64,000 nt of DNA from Chitinophagaceae bacterium BSSC1 (GCA_002256435.1 NKJC01000004.1:186001-250000); one strand, 5' to 3'. Counted from the stretch's first letter, positions 1 through 10,290 are shown. Numbers and translations: made by a program. Notes: generated by a model from the sequence alone, not told the origin.

Positions 1-1046
1 GTTTCTTTGACGTTGAGAACCGCACATATAAAGTAGATACCGACAAACAGCTCTCGCTTTCTCCAGGCTTCTGGGACGATAATAAGCGCGCAACAGCCAT
101 TGTTAAGGAAATTAAGGTAAACGAGTATTGGTTGAAATTATACCAACAGGTAGAGGGTGCCGTAGAGGATTTTGCCGTTCTATTTGATTTTTGGAAAGGG
201 GGCGATGCTACAGAAGAAGAAGCACGTGAAGGTTATACTCAAGCTATTGCCTTGATTGAAGAAGCTGAATTCAAGAGCACTTTAAATAAACCCGAAGACG
301 AGTTACCCGCCGTATTACAAATTAATGCAGGTGCTGGTGGTACAGAGAGCCAAGACTGGGCTCAAATGTTGTTGCGCATGTATCTCATGTATGGAGAGAA
401 GCAAGGCTGGAAAGTGACGGAATTGGATTATCAAGACGGTGACGCTGCAGGAATTAAAAGTGCCACATTGCAATTTGATGGAGACTTTGCTTATGGATTT
501 TTAAAAGCAGAAAGTGGGGTACATAGATTGGTGCGTATTTCTCCCTTTGATAGCAATGCCAGAAGACATACTTCTTTTGCCTCTGTATTTGTTTATCCCT
601 TGATTGATGACAGTATTGAAATTGAAGTAAACCCAGCCGATCTGGAATGGGCTTTTTATAGAAGTGGAGGTAGTGGTGGTCAGAATGTAAACAAAGTAGA
701 AACGGCGGTACGTTTAAAACACGGACCAAGCGGATTCATCATTGAATGCCAACAAGCAAGAACACAGGGTGAGAACCGTGAATTGGCTATGAAGATGTTG
801 AAGAGTAGGCTCTATGAGGAAGAATTACGCAAACGTCAAGAACTACTCAATGCTACCAATGCAGGCAAGAAAAAAATAGAATGGGGTTCTCAGATTCGCT
901 CTTATGTTTTCCATCCCTATAAAATGATTAAAGATCACCGTACCGATTTTGAAGTAGGTAATGTAGGCCCCGTAATGGATGGGGAACTAGATGGTTTTAT
1001 CAAAGCATTCCTAATGATGGAAAAGGAAGACGCGAATAGCAATTAA
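1..1046 (+). CDS. prfB: Peptide chain release factor 2 (5' end outside window)
   Basis: Class I release factor that reads UGA and UAA stops and triggers peptidyl-tRNA hydrolysis on the ribosome. The frame is open from base 3 and gives 347 residues. The GGQ catalytic tripeptide is at about 675-683 and the SPF stop-recognition tripeptide at 540-548. The first visible residues (FFDVENRTY, then PGFWDD) align with E. coli RF2 just after its frameshift site, so only about 25 codons are missing. Base 1 lies at the programmed frameshift, so the encoded protein starts upstream in another frame. An in-frame TTG at 132 is not the start, because conserved RF2 sequence lies before it. The stop overlaps the convergent nhaA stop by 4 bp. 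Confidence 0.96.
   Translation, partial: FFDVENRTYKVDTDKQLSLSPGFWDDNKRATAIVKEIKVNEYWLKLYQQVEGAVEDFAVLFDFWKGGDATEEEAREGYTQAIALIEEAEFKSTLNKPEDELPAVLQINAGAGGTESQDWAQMLLRMYLMYGEKQGWKVTELDYQDGDAAGIKSATLQFDGDFAYGFLKAESGVHRLVRISPFDSNARRHTSFASVFVYPLIDDSIEIEVNPADLEWAFYRSGGSGGQNVNKVETAVRLKHGPSGFIIECQQARTQGENRELAMKMLKSRLYEEELRKRQELLNATNAGKKKIEWGSQIRSYVFHPYKMIKDHRTDFEVGNVGPVMDGELDGFIKAFLMMEKEDANSN
5..11 (+). promoter_or_regulatory. Programmed +1 frameshift site of prfB (CTTTGAC)
   Basis: The bases read CTT TGA C. In the incoming frame this is Leu followed by a UGA stop. A +1 slip gives TTT then GAC and enters the long RF2 frame. The same heptamer is the known autoregulatory site in E. coli prfB, where scarcity of RF2 favours the slip. 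The usual Shine-Dalgarno-like stimulator just upstream falls outside the window. Confidence 0.85.
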
Positions 1047-2272
1047 TTAGACTGACTAGTACTTCCTGATTCTTCTAATACTTTTAAGAAGGGCTTCTCT
1101 TTTGGCTCAAATCTGAACCAGCAATATCCACCAATAATGGCTATCATAGATGCCAGCAACACAGAGATTTTGGCAATGTCTTGAACAGCTACTTCTTTGA
1201 ATGCTAGCGTTGAGATAAAAATACTCATGGTAAATCCTATACCGGCTAAAATACCTGCTCCTATAATTTTATACCAAGTAATTCCTTCTGGAAGTTCGGC
1301 CCATTTTCTTTGAACCAAAAAATAACAGGCGGCTGTAATACCCAATGGTTTGCCCAAACATAACCCAATAATAATCCCCCAGCCCAAACGGCTATCCAAT
1401 GCTTGAAAGCTATTTGGAGGAACAGGAATGGCGGTATTGGCCAAGGCAAAAAGCGGTATGATTAAAAAATAAACGGGTAAGTGAATTCCTGCTTCAAAAT
1501 TCCTTAAATGTTTTACAGGTACCAAGAAGGCAAAAATAACGCCAGCTACCGTAGCATGAATGCCGGAATTAAACATGCAATACCAAAGTAAGATACCAAG
1601 TAGAAATTGCCAGATCCCAAATGCTACTTGTTTTTTATTTAACCAATAAATAAGACCAACACAAATTAATACGCCCAATAAATAACCTACCTGCAAGTGG
1701 CTGCCATAAAATAAGGCAATCACCAAAATAGCTCCTAGATCATCAATGATAGCAAGTGCAGTGAGGAAAATTTTTAAACCCATGGGTACACGCTTACCCA
1801 ATAATGATGCAACTCCTAAAGTAAAAGCAATATCGGTTGCAGTTGGTATGGCCCATCCATGAATATTTTCGTGTCCCTTATTAAATAGACCATAGAGAAT
1901 AGCTGGGGCCAACATACCTCCAATGGCTCCAAATACTGGTAATAAAGATTGTTTGATAGATGACAGTTGCCCATCCATCATTTCTCTCTTGATTTCCATG
2001 CCAGCTAAAAAAAAGAAGATAGCCATTAGCCCATCATTGATCAGCAAGAGGGGAGAATTGGGTAAAGAGAGGAAACCTATCTCTACATGGTGCTGATCTA
2101 ATCCAGAAAAGGAATAGTGCCAAAAATGTAAATAGGTTTGAGCAGCCCAATCCCAGTTGGCAATCAGCAAAGAAAAACCCGTACAAGCAAGCAGCATGAT
2201 CCCTACGGATTTGCTATCATGCATAAAATGGTTGATAGGATCTATTAAATATGTTTTGAAAAATCCACTCAT
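1043..2272 (-). CDS. nhaA: Na+/H+ antiporter NhaA
   Basis: Inner-membrane antiporter that exports Na+ in exchange for H+ for pH and salt homeostasis. The 409-residue protein is close to the usual NhaA length. It is strongly hydrophobic with about 12 predicted membrane segments. It carries the ion-binding aspartate pair in [11 protein letters not shown] (Asp177 and Asp178) and the conserved stretch [18 protein letters not shown] before it. The ATG at 2272 gives a short cytoplasmic N-terminus typical of the family. It converges with prfB with a 4-bp stop overlap and is not obviously in an operon with the envelope genes upstream. Confidence 0.95.
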   Translation of the reverse strand: MSGFFKTYLIDPINHFMHDSKSVGIMLLACTGFSLLIANWDWAAQTYLHFWHYSFSGLDQHHVEIGFLSLPNSPLLLINDGLMAIFFFLAGMEIKREMMDGQLSSIKQSLLPVFGAIGGMLAPAILYGLFNKGHENIHGWAIPTATDIAFTLGVASLLGKRVPMGLKIFLTALAIIDDLGAILVIALFYGSHLQVGYLLGVLICVGLIYWLNKKQVAFGIWQFLLGILLWYCMFNSGIHATVAGVIFAFLVPVKHLRNFEAGIHLPVYFLIIPLFALANTAIPVPPNSFQALDSRLGWGIIIGLCLGKPLGITAACYFLVQRKWAELPEGITWYKIIGAGILAGIGFTMSIFISTLAFKEVAVQDIAKISVLLASMIAIIGGYCWFRFEPKEKPFLKVLEESGSTSQSN

Positions 2273-2312
2273 GGCTACAAGATAAATAATTTGTTGTTAG
2301 AGCGTACATGAC

Positions 2313-3962
2313 TTAATTATCATAACTCAACATCTGAAACTTGCTCTTGGGTCTTCGGTCTTCCTGCCATTTAAAATTACGGAGTTTCAAGTCTTCATGG
2401 TTTACCTGCCGCATAGGGTAGGAGTTGCCAATCAAGTTGTTTCTAAAGACCACTTTTTGGGGTTTGTTGTCTTCAAAACTGATTTCAATAATATCAGCCT
2501 CTGACTTGTTTACACCGGTAAAATGTTTAAAATCGTCAAGACCATAATAAACATTTTCAGCACTGCCCTTGGCCCGCATAAAATTGATTTGCCCATCATT
2601 AAACAGCGCATTAATACTATTGCCTTTTAGCTGATTATAATAATCCTTACTGCTACTATCGGCTAGGTTTAATGCCATGGCGTTTTCAAATACATAGAGC
2701 CGTTCTGGTTTTTTATTGGCCAAAAACAAATACAAAGTATCTCCACTTATTTGATTGCTTTGTGCCCATGCTACGGGTTCTTTAAACAGCCTGAAAGTAG
2801 AGTCCTGCATAGAATAAAAAAGACTATCGCCTACGGCTTGTAAACTGTCTGAGAAAATGCGCACATGATAAAATGCCTCTATGAATTTATCAGTGCTACT
2901 ATCTTCTTTGTCCTTATCAGGCCCAGTCTTGATCATTGGCTGGTGCATGGTACTATCACGGATGGTAGGCACTTTTCTAGTCTTGATCAAATCTGACAAA
3001 CGCGCAGAATACAAAGTGTCTGCACTTACATAAATGCTGTCTTTGTTTTGCTTGATCAATAACAATGGTTTCTGCGTAGCCAGAAACGCAGACTTCTTTT
3101 TATTGGTCTTGATATTATTGGCAATCAAGTCATATCCTTCGGTACTATCCTTGCCTCTATACACCGCATTGCCGGTAAATTCACTCATCCCAGTACTGTC
3201 ATCAAAAGCCATATCATCTGCAGTAAAGGTATAAGTGCTATCATCAATCACAGAACGTTGACGCAATACGCCTTTTTTGTTCTTGATATCAAACCAACCA
3301 TCTTTTGTTTTAATGGTACGTTTCTCATTTAGAATCACCGTAGGGCAGGTGAAAGTGGCAATATCTGTATTGGTATTATATTGTAGGGTATCGGTATTGA
3401 TTTTGTATTCTGGGTCTACCAAACGCACTTTTTGTTTAAAGATTACGTCCTTGGTATCTCCATAATAATAACCTTCCTTGCTTGTGAGTACGGTTTTCTT
3501 GTCAACTACTTTTCCGCCATTTCTATAGATGCCAATCTTAAGGGTTACATCATAGTCTAAGTCATCTGTGGTCAATACCGCTTTGCCATCTGTGAGTTTT
3601 ACTTTTTTTTGTAACAGGGCCTTTTTTTCTTTACCCTGATATTTGAGGTATTGGGCATAAGTATGAACACTATCGGCATCATTGATATGTACGTTGCCAA
3701 AAGCTTCTAAGGTATTCAGCAAACTATTGATCACAATACTATCGGCATAGAACAAGGTGTTTTCTTGTTTTACTAGTACATTACCACCAAGAGAGATCAG
3801 GTTGGTAACACTATCCACTTTTACCGCATTGTAACGGTCTGCTTTCAGAATGTCTATCTGTTTGCCTGGCGCCACTGTATCCACAGCATTCCTTTGTGCC
3901 ATAGCCGTAAAGCCGCACAAGGTTAGGAAAACAACAAGAATCAATTTCTGGGACCAACTCAT
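2313..3962 (-). CDS. OstA/LptA-like periplasmic protein
   Basis: Secreted protein with a signal peptide ending near ALA-type residues TAMA-QRN at about 22. The body is built of repeated beta-rich OstA-like segments (for example the stretches ISLGGNVLVKQENTLFYADS and KYQGKEKKALLQ), as in the LptA and LptD N-terminal fold that carries lipopolysaccharide across the periplasm. At 549 residues it is about three times longer than E. coli LptA, which is usual for the Bacteroidota version. Its ATG overlaps the stop of the upstream MCE gene by 4 bp, so the two are probably translationally coupled. The role in LPS transport is inferred from family and from the LptD homologue transcribed the other way nearby. 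Confidence 0.8.
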   Translation of the reverse strand: MSWSQKLILVVFLTLCGFTAMAQRNAVDTVAPGKQIDILKADRYNAVKVDSVTNLISLGGNVLVKQENTLFYADSIVINSLLNTLEAFGNVHINDADSVHTYAQYLKYQGKEKKALLQKKVKLTDGKAVLTTDDLDYDVTLKIGIYRNGGKVVDKKTVLTSKEGYYYGDTKDVIFKQKVRLVDPEYKINTDTLQYNTNTDIATFTCPTVILNEKRTIKTKDGWFDIKNKKGVLRQRSVIDDSTYTFTADDMAFDDSTGMSEFTGNAVYRGKDSTEGYDLIANNIKTNKKKSAFLATQKPLLLIKQNKDSIYVSADTLYSARLSDLIKTRKVPTIRDSTMHQPMIKTGPDKDKEDSSTDKFIEAFYHVRIFSDSLQAVGDSLFYSMQDSTFRLFKEPVAWAQSNQISGDTLYLFLANKKPERLYVFENAMALNLADSSSKDYYNQLKGNSINALFNDGQINFMRAKGSAENVYYGLDDFKHFTGVNKSEADIIEISFEDNKPQKVVFRNNLIGNSYPMRQVNHEDLKLRNFKWQEDRRPKSKFQMLSYDN

Positions 3963-4969
3963 TTTTGTGATGTCTTGGTGGAATCAGCCAGGGTTTGCAT
4001 CAATGGTCCGGTTTTGTCTTTCTTTCCAAACACGGAAATATTTACATAACGTTTTGGGTGCACGCGCAAATCATCAATTAAAATATTGGCGCTGTGCATG
4101 GTATTGTTCAAATTATTGTACAAAGCTTTGTCATTGATTAGCTTACCCAATGATCCTTCTTGAGAATCAACTTTAGCCATAACTGTATTTAATTTGGTTA
4201 GGGCTGCTTTTAATTCTTTCATGCTTCCCTCTAGGTCAGCTTTTGAGATTTGCTCAGTAGTTTTTTCTACGTTTGTCATGGTTCGGCTTAACTTCTCATT
4301 GTTGTCAGCCAAATTTTTTGTAAAACTATTCACGTTGTTTAAAGACTGAGTAATGGTACCCGATTGTTGATTGAGCATGGACTCAATAGAAACAGCAGAC
4401 TTTTGCAAACTTGCTGTAGTTTGATTCATGTTTGCAATCACCGCTTGTAAATTATTCTTGGTGTTAGGGTCAAAGACCGTATTGATATTATTCAAAACCG
4501 CATCCAATGATTTGATGGTTTGTTTTAATTGATCGCCCACAGGCCCCAATTTATCCATGACTTCTCCCACCAAACCAGGCTCGGAGACTGTTCTAATAGT
4601 ATCGCCTGTCATCATACCCTTGGTAGAATTACCTAATTTGATTTCTACACTTGGGGTACCCAACATGCTTTCTTTGATTACTGCCACAGAGTTGTCAGGG
4701 ATCATATAATAATCCTTCAACTTAATGGTCACCAAAATACTAGAAAGGGCTTTGTCAGAATTTTCTAACTCAAAAACGGAGCCAACCTGGTATCCATTAA
4801 TATAAACGGGATTGGATACCATGATGCCCTTGGTATTGGCGTATTTGGCATAAATAAAATGTCCTGTTTTGAACATGGTTCTACCACGCAGGAAATTAAA
4901 ACCAAGAATCAAAAAGGTGATGGCTATGGCAGTCAGAGCGCCCACCTTGGTTTCATTTGAAATCTTCAT
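3959..4969 (-). CDS. MlaD/MCE family lipid-transport protein
   Basis: 336 residues. A single N-terminal membrane anchor (about residues 10-28) is followed by an MCE domain (about 35-120, with GYQVGSVFELE and the AVIKESMLGTPSVEIKLG stretch) and a long helical, probably coiled-coil tail rich in Asn, Lys and Thr. MCE proteins form periplasmic hexamers that carry phospholipids or other lipids between membranes, normally with an ABC ATPase and permease. Neither of those is adjacent here. It sits between an amidase gene and the OstA-like gene in one leftward operon. The substrate is unknown. Confidence 0.88.
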   Translation of the reverse strand: MKISNETKVGALTAIAITFLILGFNFLRGRTMFKTGHFIYAKYANTKGIMVSNPVYINGYQVGSVFELENSDKALSSILVTIKLKDYYMIPDNSVAVIKESMLGTPSVEIKLGNSTKGMMTGDTIRTVSEPGLVGEVMDKLGPVGDQLKQTIKSLDAVLNNINTVFDPNTKNNLQAVIANMNQTTASLQKSAVSIESMLNQQSGTITQSLNNVNSFTKNLADNNEKLSRTMTNVEKTTEQISKADLEGSMKELKAALTKLNTVMAKVDSQEGSLGKLINDKALYNNLNNTMHSANILIDDLRVHPKRYVNISVFGKKDKTGPLMQTLADSTKTSQK

Positions 4970-5043
4970 AGCTACAAAACTAAGGGTTCTTGACCTGAAG
5001 CCCCTTGTTCTAGCTTGTAAAAAATACGTGGAAATGGTTAAAA

Positions 5044-5976
5044 TTATTTGGAACCGCCTACAGATAACTGCTTTTCCAAAGAGAATTTATAGCGTTTTAA
5101 GGAGCGGATGATGACTTCGCAGATTTCTCGTTGACCATCTTCATTGTTTAGGTATTCCTCTTCTTCTGGGTTAGAAATAAAACCCGTTTCAATTAATACA
5201 GCTGGCATGGCTACAGCTTGCAATACCCAAATGCCTTTTTGACGTTGTTGTGCCTGACGGCTAATCCTGCCTACTTTCTGAAATTCCTCCTCAATGGTCA
5301 GGGCTAAATTGGCAGAACGCTGAAAATATTGTTGGGTTTTCAGGGTGGAGATCATCATTTTGGTAGGGTCATTGCTATTGTTCTCATTGAGAATTTTGGC
5401 AGACACACTATCCATATACATGTCCATATTTTCTGTCAAAGCCTCTTTTTTGGCATCGGTTTTACCAACCCCATAAATATAGGTTTCGGTTCCTTTTGCT
5501 GGGCTAGGGGTGGTCCAGGTATTATAATCAGTGACTTTGCGGGTGTATTTCTTTCTTTTTTTGCCCTTGCCTTTATAATAGGTTTCGGTGTGGTGGCCAA
5601 CTACCTCGCGGTGGTAAACAGGTGCTGCATCGTTTACGTGAATGCAAACAAATAAATCGCCCTTGGCTTGATTGGCAATCTGGGCCTTGGTAATCACAGA
5701 ATGAAAAATATCTGTTTTGCGGGTCATCACCACTTCAACATCGGGCATTTCATCGCGCAGCATCTGTTCCAATTTCAAGGAAACTGCTAACGCGATGTCT
5801 TTTTCATTGGAAAATTTGCCCCTAGCACCCCCATCTGATCCTCCATGACCTGGGTCAATCACAATCCTTCGCAAAACCTGCTTTTGCATGGGATTGGGTT
5901 TAGGATTTATAAAGGACATGGCTACTAAGGCACAAAATCCGCATAAAAAAAAGCCTGTTATTGTTCTGCGCATCAT
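5044..5976 (-). CDS. N-acetylmuramoyl-L-alanine amidase (Amidase_3)
   Basis: Zinc amidase that cleaves the amide bond between MurNAc and the stem peptide of peptidoglycan. The 310-residue protein has an N-terminal hydrophobic export segment (about residues 5-23). The catalytic domain starts at IVIDPGHGGSDGGARG, whose His is the first zinc ligand. The second ligand is the Glu in NEKDIALAV, the third the His in VCIHVNDA, and the catalytic Glu is in VLIETGFISN near the C-terminus. There is a Lys-rich insertion (KGKGKKRKKYTRK) in the middle, common in the Bacteroidota members. It is the first gene of the amidase/MCE/OstA operon. Confidence 0.92.
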   Translation of the reverse strand: MMRRTITGFFLCGFCALVAMSFINPKPNPMQKQVLRRIVIDPGHGGSDGGARGKFSNEKDIALAVSLKLEQMLRDEMPDVEVVMTRKTDIFHSVITKAQIANQAKGDLFVCIHVNDAAPVYHREVVGHHTETYYKGKGKKRKKYTRKVTDYNTWTTPSPAKGTETYIYGVGKTDAKKEALTENMDMYMDSVSAKILNENNSNDPTKMMISTLKTQQYFQRSANLALTIEEEFQKVGRISRQAQQRQKGIWVLQAVAMPAVLIETGFISNPEEEEYLNNEDGQREICEVIIRSLKRYKFSLEKQLSVGGSK

Positions 5977-6028
5977 ATCAATTCGTTAAAGGATTTTCCT
6001 CACTTACCATTATACCCCTCGAAGCCCT

Positions 6029-6036
6029 TATTTTTG
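6029..6036 (+). promoter_or_regulatory. Candidate -7 promoter element of lptD (TATTTTTG)
   Basis: TATTTTTG matches the Bacteroidota -7 consensus TAnnTTTG, 13 bp before the lptD ATG. No TTG is seen at the -33 position, so this is only half of a promoter. Confidence 0.3.
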
Positions 6037-6049
6037 CCCCCTGAGAACT

Positions 6050-8743
6050 ATGAGCAAACTGTGCAAATTTAACGTAAAAACGCTCCTTGGTATTGTTGTG
6101 TTGGCTTATTTGCTGATATTAACAATTCATACTGAGGCTTCCAGAGCGCAGCAGCCCATGGTATGGAACTGGCTGAACACCCTACAAGATACGGTTCCTG
6201 AAACCGTACCCGTTAAAAAAAGTATTGAACCAGACCCAGACGATACTTCCAGACTTGACAGCATACCCAAAGTAGACACCCTTCATATTTCAAAAGACAG
6301 TATTGATGCTCCTGTAAAGTACAATGCAGAAGATTCTGGGGTCCTCATTATTCCAACCAAGGAGTTCATTTTGTATGGTAAGGCCAAAATGGACTACAAA
6401 GACATGAATTTAGATGCGGCCACCATTAGGTATGACCAGCAAATGCAGATTATCAAAGCCTATGGGGGAGTTGATACGGCCAATAATCCCTTGAATAAAC
6501 CCCATTTTAACCAGGGTGAAACCAAGACCATCAGTGATTCTATTGCATTTAATACCAAGACGGGTAAAGCCCTGATTCAAAATACATTTTTACAAGAGGG
6601 AGAGATTTTTGTAAATGCCCAACAGCTCAAGAAAATCAATGCCGATGAAGCTTTTGCCAGAAAAGCCAGATTTACTACCTGTAATTTAGACACCCCACAC
6701 TTTGCTTTTAGAACGGGCAAGATGAAAATAGTCAACAACAAACTGGGTGTTTCAGGTCCGGCATTCCCTGAATTTGAGGGCGTGCCCATGCCCATTGGAA
6801 TTCCTTTTGGATTATATCCTTTAAGTAGGGGAAGACACTCTGGTTTCATGGCTCCGGCATTTATTACCAGTGAAGATTTTGGGGTTGGTCTAGAAGGTTT
6901 GGGTTATTATAAAGTAATCAATGACAATGTAGACATTACTACCAAGGCCAATATTTACTCCTACGGAGGATGGCTACTAAACTTTAATAGCAAATACATT
7001 AAACGCTACCGCTACACGGGTAATTTGAATCTCACTTTTCAAAATACCAAGGCATTGAATAGATCTGGAAGTTCAAAAGAAGAGTTCAGTCAGTCTAAAT
7101 CTTATATGATTAACTGGAGCCATAGTATGGATAATAGGGCTAGGCCTGGAACCAGTTTTGGTGCATCGGTGAATTTTGGATCTACCAAGTTTAACCAGTC
7201 TTTGCTGAACAACCCTTATGCCAATTACAATAACCAGTTGAGTTCTTCTATCAACTATTCCAAGGATTGGAGGGGCAAATACAACCTGTCTCTGAACGCC
7301 AACCACAACCAGAATAGTAATTCTGGTTTGGTGAATGTGAACTTACCAACGGCCAACTTTAACGTAGTTACTTTTTATCCCTTCCAGAAAAAAGAATCGG
7401 TGGGTACCCCAAAATGGTATGAAAAATTAGGTCTTGGTTATAGTGGTAACCTGCAAAACCAATTCTCTTTCTACGATAGTACTTTTAATTTTCGTAGAAT
7501 GCTAGACACGGTTCAGTGGGGTGCCCAACACAATATTCCCATTACCTTGTCATTGCCATCTCTTGGTCCAATAACCATCGCGCCAAGCGTATCCTATGAA
7601 GAGCGTTGGTATGGGCAGTCTAATGAAAAATCATGGAACCCTACCACCCAAAAAGTGGATACCTCCATTACCAAAGGATTTTATACAGCGCGTCAAATGG
7701 GATTTGGGGTTGGTGCTAATACCCGAATTTTTGGTACTTATTTGTTCAAGAAATCAAAGGGTGTTCAAGCTATTAGGCATGAAATCAGACCCAATATTTC
7801 TTTGAACTATAAGCCCGATATGGCAAAGAAAGATTATTACGAAACGCAGGTAGATGCTTCAGGAAGAACACAACGCTTTTCTAGGTTTGATGGCGGTATC
7901 ATGGGCTCATTTTCTGAAGGTAAATTTGGTGGTGTTGGATTTGGAGTTGACAACCTGTTAGAAATGAAAACCAAGGATAAAAAAGATACGGCCAATAAAG
8001 AATCAAAAAAAGTTAGACTGATAGATGGTTTTGGTTTCTCATCTTCTTATAACTTGATGGCAGATAGTTTTGCCTTGGGCAATTTTAATTTGTATGCGCG
8101 TAGTACCCTTTTTGAAAAAATCAATATCACTGCTAGTGCTAATCTAGATCCTTATGACTCGGATTCACTTGGATATAGAATTGATAAACTTTTATTTCAA
8201 CCAGGTAAGGGGGTTTTTGGAAGAATTACCAGTGCCAACCTAGCCATTAGTACTTCTTTCAAGAGTAAGACCAAAGATGAAAAAGAAGGCAAGGAATCTA
8301 AGAGTAAAGAAATGCCTCTGGATCCTTTTATGACACCTGATGAACAGCAAAGGCAATTGCAATTTGCTAGGGCCAATCCAGCTGAATTTACAGACTTTAA
8401 TGTGCCTTGGTCTTTGAGTTTTTCCTATTCATTGAGTTATACAAAAATTAAGAAATCTGATTTTAGTGGTTATGAAAGTCAGATCTATTCTTCCTTGAAC
8501 TTTAATGGAGACTTTACACTTACACCAAAGTGGAAAATGGGTGGTACTGGTTATTTTGATTTCAACGTAATGCAGCTGCAACAATTGAGCATGTTTATTA
8601 CACGAGAAATGCACTGCTGGCAATTGTCTATTAATGTAACCCCCATTGGTTTGTATAGATCCTTCAATATTACCATCAATCCAAAGTCTGGAATCCTACG
8701 AGATTTGAGGATTAACCGTAGTAGAACCTTCTCTAATTATTAA
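6050..8743 (+). CDS. lptD: LPS-assembly outer membrane protein LptD homologue
   Basis: 897-residue outer membrane protein expected to insert lipopolysaccharide into the outer leaflet. A hydrophobic N-terminal export segment (about residues 10-27) is followed by an OstA-like beta-jellyroll region (about 90-220, with EFILYGKAKMDYKDMNLDAATIRYD) and then a large beta-barrel. The conserved patch GFMAPAF (about residue 265) and the C-terminal aromatic strand ending in Tyr support this. The ATG at 6050 is placed just after a candidate -7 element. It is divergent from the amidase/MCE/OstA operon, with which it may work. LptD of this lineage is divergent, so I rest on overall pattern rather than catalytic residues. 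Confidence 0.85.
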   Translation: MSKLCKFNVKTLLGIVVLAYLLILTIHTEASRAQQPMVWNWLNTLQDTVPETVPVKKSIEPDPDDTSRLDSIPKVDTLHISKDSIDAPVKYNAEDSGVLIIPTKEFILYGKAKMDYKDMNLDAATIRYDQQMQIIKAYGGVDTANNPLNKPHFNQGETKTISDSIAFNTKTGKALIQNTFLQEGEIFVNAQQLKKINADEAFARKARFTTCNLDTPHFAFRTGKMKIVNNKLGVSGPAFPEFEGVPMPIGIPFGLYPLSRGRHSGFMAPAFITSEDFGVGLEGLGYYKVINDNVDITTKANIYSYGGWLLNFNSKYIKRYRYTGNLNLTFQNTKALNRSGSSKEEFSQSKSYMINWSHSMDNRARPGTSFGASVNFGSTKFNQSLLNNPYANYNNQLSSSINYSKDWRGKYNLSLNANHNQNSNSGLVNVNLPTANFNVVTFYPFQKKESVGTPKWYEKLGLGYSGNLQNQFSFYDSTFNFRRMLDTVQWGAQHNIPITLSLPSLGPITIAPSVSYEERWYGQSNEKSWNPTTQKVDTSITKGFYTARQMGFGVGANTRIFGTYLFKKSKGVQAIRHEIRPNISLNYKPDMAKKDYYETQVDASGRTQRFSRFDGGIMGSFSEGKFGGVGFGVDNLLEMKTKDKKDTANKESKKVRLIDGFGFSSSYNLMADSFALGNFNLYARSTLFEKINITASANLDPYDSDSLGYRIDKLLFQPGKGVFGRITSANLAISTSFKSKTKDEKEGKESKSKEMPLDPFMTPDEQQRQLQFARANPAEFTDFNVPWSLSFSYSLSYTKIKKSDFSGYESQIYSSLNFNGDFTLTPKWKMGGTGYFDFNVMQLQQLSMFITREMHCWQLSINVTPIGLYRSFNITINPKSGILRDLRINRSRTFSNY

Positions 8744-8790
8744 TCACCTTATTTGCTGATAAATAATTAGTTAGAACTAGTTGGTGTTAA

Positions 8791-9543
8791 TTAATTATTA
8801 GCCAAATAATAGGCAGACATAATTTGGAAAACCTTTTCTCTGAGTTCTTTGCTGGTTAATCCAGCAGGGCTTACAGGCTCCAAAAAATGAATGGCAACAG
8901 GGTGTGGTACCAAATAAAAAGATTTATCCGCTGGCATAGCTTTCTTGGTATGCAAGATTACAGTTGGAATAATTTCTGTTTGGGTATCAACGGCCAATTT
9001 AAAAGCCCCATCAAAAAATGTCTTTAAGGGTTCCTTAGTTTTATTTCTGGTGCCTTCCGGGAAGATGCACATATGGAAGCCTTTTCTCAAAGCTGCTTTC
9101 ATGTCATCAAAACTTTTTCTACGGCTGGCATCACTATTGCGGTCTACCAAAACAGAACCCCTTGCATAATAAAAACCAAACAAGGGTACTTTGGTAAATT
9201 CTTTTTTGGCAATGGTTTGATTTGGGCCAGGTATAAAAGGTGCAGACAGGGGAACGTCTAATAATGCATTGTGGTTACAGGTAACAATATAGGTCTTGCC
9301 TTTTGCAAAATGCGCTTTTCCTTTTACGCTTACAGGGCAACCAATCATGTGCAACCAAGTCCACTGCCAACCTCTAGCTATGCTAATAAACCACCACATA
9401 CCTTTTGGGTCTTTGATGAGTTTGGTTAATAGGGATGGGATTAAAATGATCAGGAAGGTTCCTGCAAAACTAATCAGTCCCCAGAATGCCCAAATGCGGG
9501 CAAAAATTGCAAGAAAAGGATTGGAAGATGTACGCTTGCTCAT
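8791..9543 (-). CDS. plsC: 1-acyl-sn-glycerol-3-phosphate acyltransferase (PlsC family)
   Basis: Membrane-associated acyltransferase that adds the second acyl chain to lysophosphatidic acid in phospholipid synthesis. The 250-residue protein has an N-terminal hydrophobic segment (about 12-35), the catalytic HX4D motif in NHNALLD (about residue 92) and the substrate-binding FPEGTRNK block (about 160). It lies 31 bp after ung on the same strand and may be cotranscribed with it. The family also includes ornithine-lipid acyltransferases, so the exact acceptor is not certain. Confidence 0.9.
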   Translation of the reverse strand: MSKRTSSNPFLAIFARIWAFWGLISFAGTFLIILIPSLLTKLIKDPKGMWWFISIARGWQWTWLHMIGCPVSVKGKAHFAKGKTYIVTCNHNALLDVPLSAPFIPGPNQTIAKKEFTKVPLFGFYYARGSVLVDRNSDASRRKSFDDMKAALRKGFHMCIFPEGTRNKTKEPLKTFFDGAFKLAVDTQTEIIPTVILHTKKAMPADKSFYLVPHPVAIHFLEPVSPAGLTSKELREKVFQIMSAYYLANN

Positions 9544-9574
9544 GCTTGGTTATTTCAGCTTGGGCGCAAATATC

Positions 9575-10276
9575 CTATATTTCTTTCAAAGGTTGAACAG
9601 GGGCATCCAAACTCCAATCAATAGGGTCAATTCCTTCCTTCATGAGTAATTCATTGGTTCTACTAAAATGCCTGCAACCATAAAAGCCTTTTTCTACGCT
9701 AAAAGGAGAGGGGTGGGCGGCTTTTAATACATGGTGCTTGGTTTGATCTATCAGGTCTTGTTTTTCCTGTGCAAAACGCCCCCAGAGCAAAAAAACAATC
9801 CCTTTTTTCTCATCAGAAATTTTCCGAATCACGGCATCGGTAAAAATCATCCAGCCAATTTTGGCGTGACTAGCCGGTTCATTAGCCCTAACAGTTAGAC
9901 TTGCATTTAATAATAATACTCCTTGTTCTGCCCAAGGCGATAGGTTTCCGGTAGTAGGAATTGGAAGACCAAGATCAGTTTTCAATTCTTTAAAAATATT
10001 CTGTAAAGAGGGTGGGCAGGGTACTCCGGATGGCACTGAAAAGCTCAAACCATGGGCTTGACCGGGCCCATGATAGGGATCCTGACCAATAATCACCACT
10101 TTTAATTTGTTTACCGGAGTTTTTTCAAAAGCATGGAAAATAAATTGTCCAGGAGGGTAAACCGTTGCTCCTGTTGCTTTTTCGGTCTTTAAATGGGCCG
10201 CAATCTGCAAAAAATAGCTCTTTGAAAACTCCTCTTTTAGCAGTTCTTTCCAACTTTGTTCAATTTTTACCTCCAT
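9575..10276 (-). CDS. ung: Uracil-DNA glycosylase (family 1)
   Basis: Removes uracil from DNA in base excision repair. The protein carries the water-activating motif GQDPYHG with catalytic Asp66 (counted from the ATG at 10276) and the DNA-intercalation motif HPSPFS near the C-terminus. It aligns end to end with E. coli Ung (229 residues). I chose the ATG at 10276 (233 residues, beginning MEVKIEQSW). An upstream in-frame ATG at 10300 adds eight residues without homology to E. coli Ung and would run through the promoter of the divergent tRNA gene. Confidence 0.95.
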   Translation of the reverse strand: MEVKIEQSWKELLKEEFSKSYFLQIAAHLKTEKATGATVYPPGQFIFHAFEKTPVNKLKVVIIGQDPYHGPGQAHGLSFSVPSGVPCPPSLQNIFKELKTDLGLPIPTTGNLSPWAEQGVLLLNASLTVRANEPASHAKIGWMIFTDAVIRKISDEKKGIVFLLWGRFAQEKQDLIDQTKHHVLKAAHPSPFSVEKGFYGCRHFSRTNELLMKEGIDPIDWSLDAPVQPLKEI

Positions 10277-10290
10277 TGTTTGAATTGCTT

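Noticed and set aside
132..1046. prfB starting at TTG 132
   Set aside because: Conserved RF2 sequence (PGFWDD and upstream) continues in frame to base 3 and the frameshift site.
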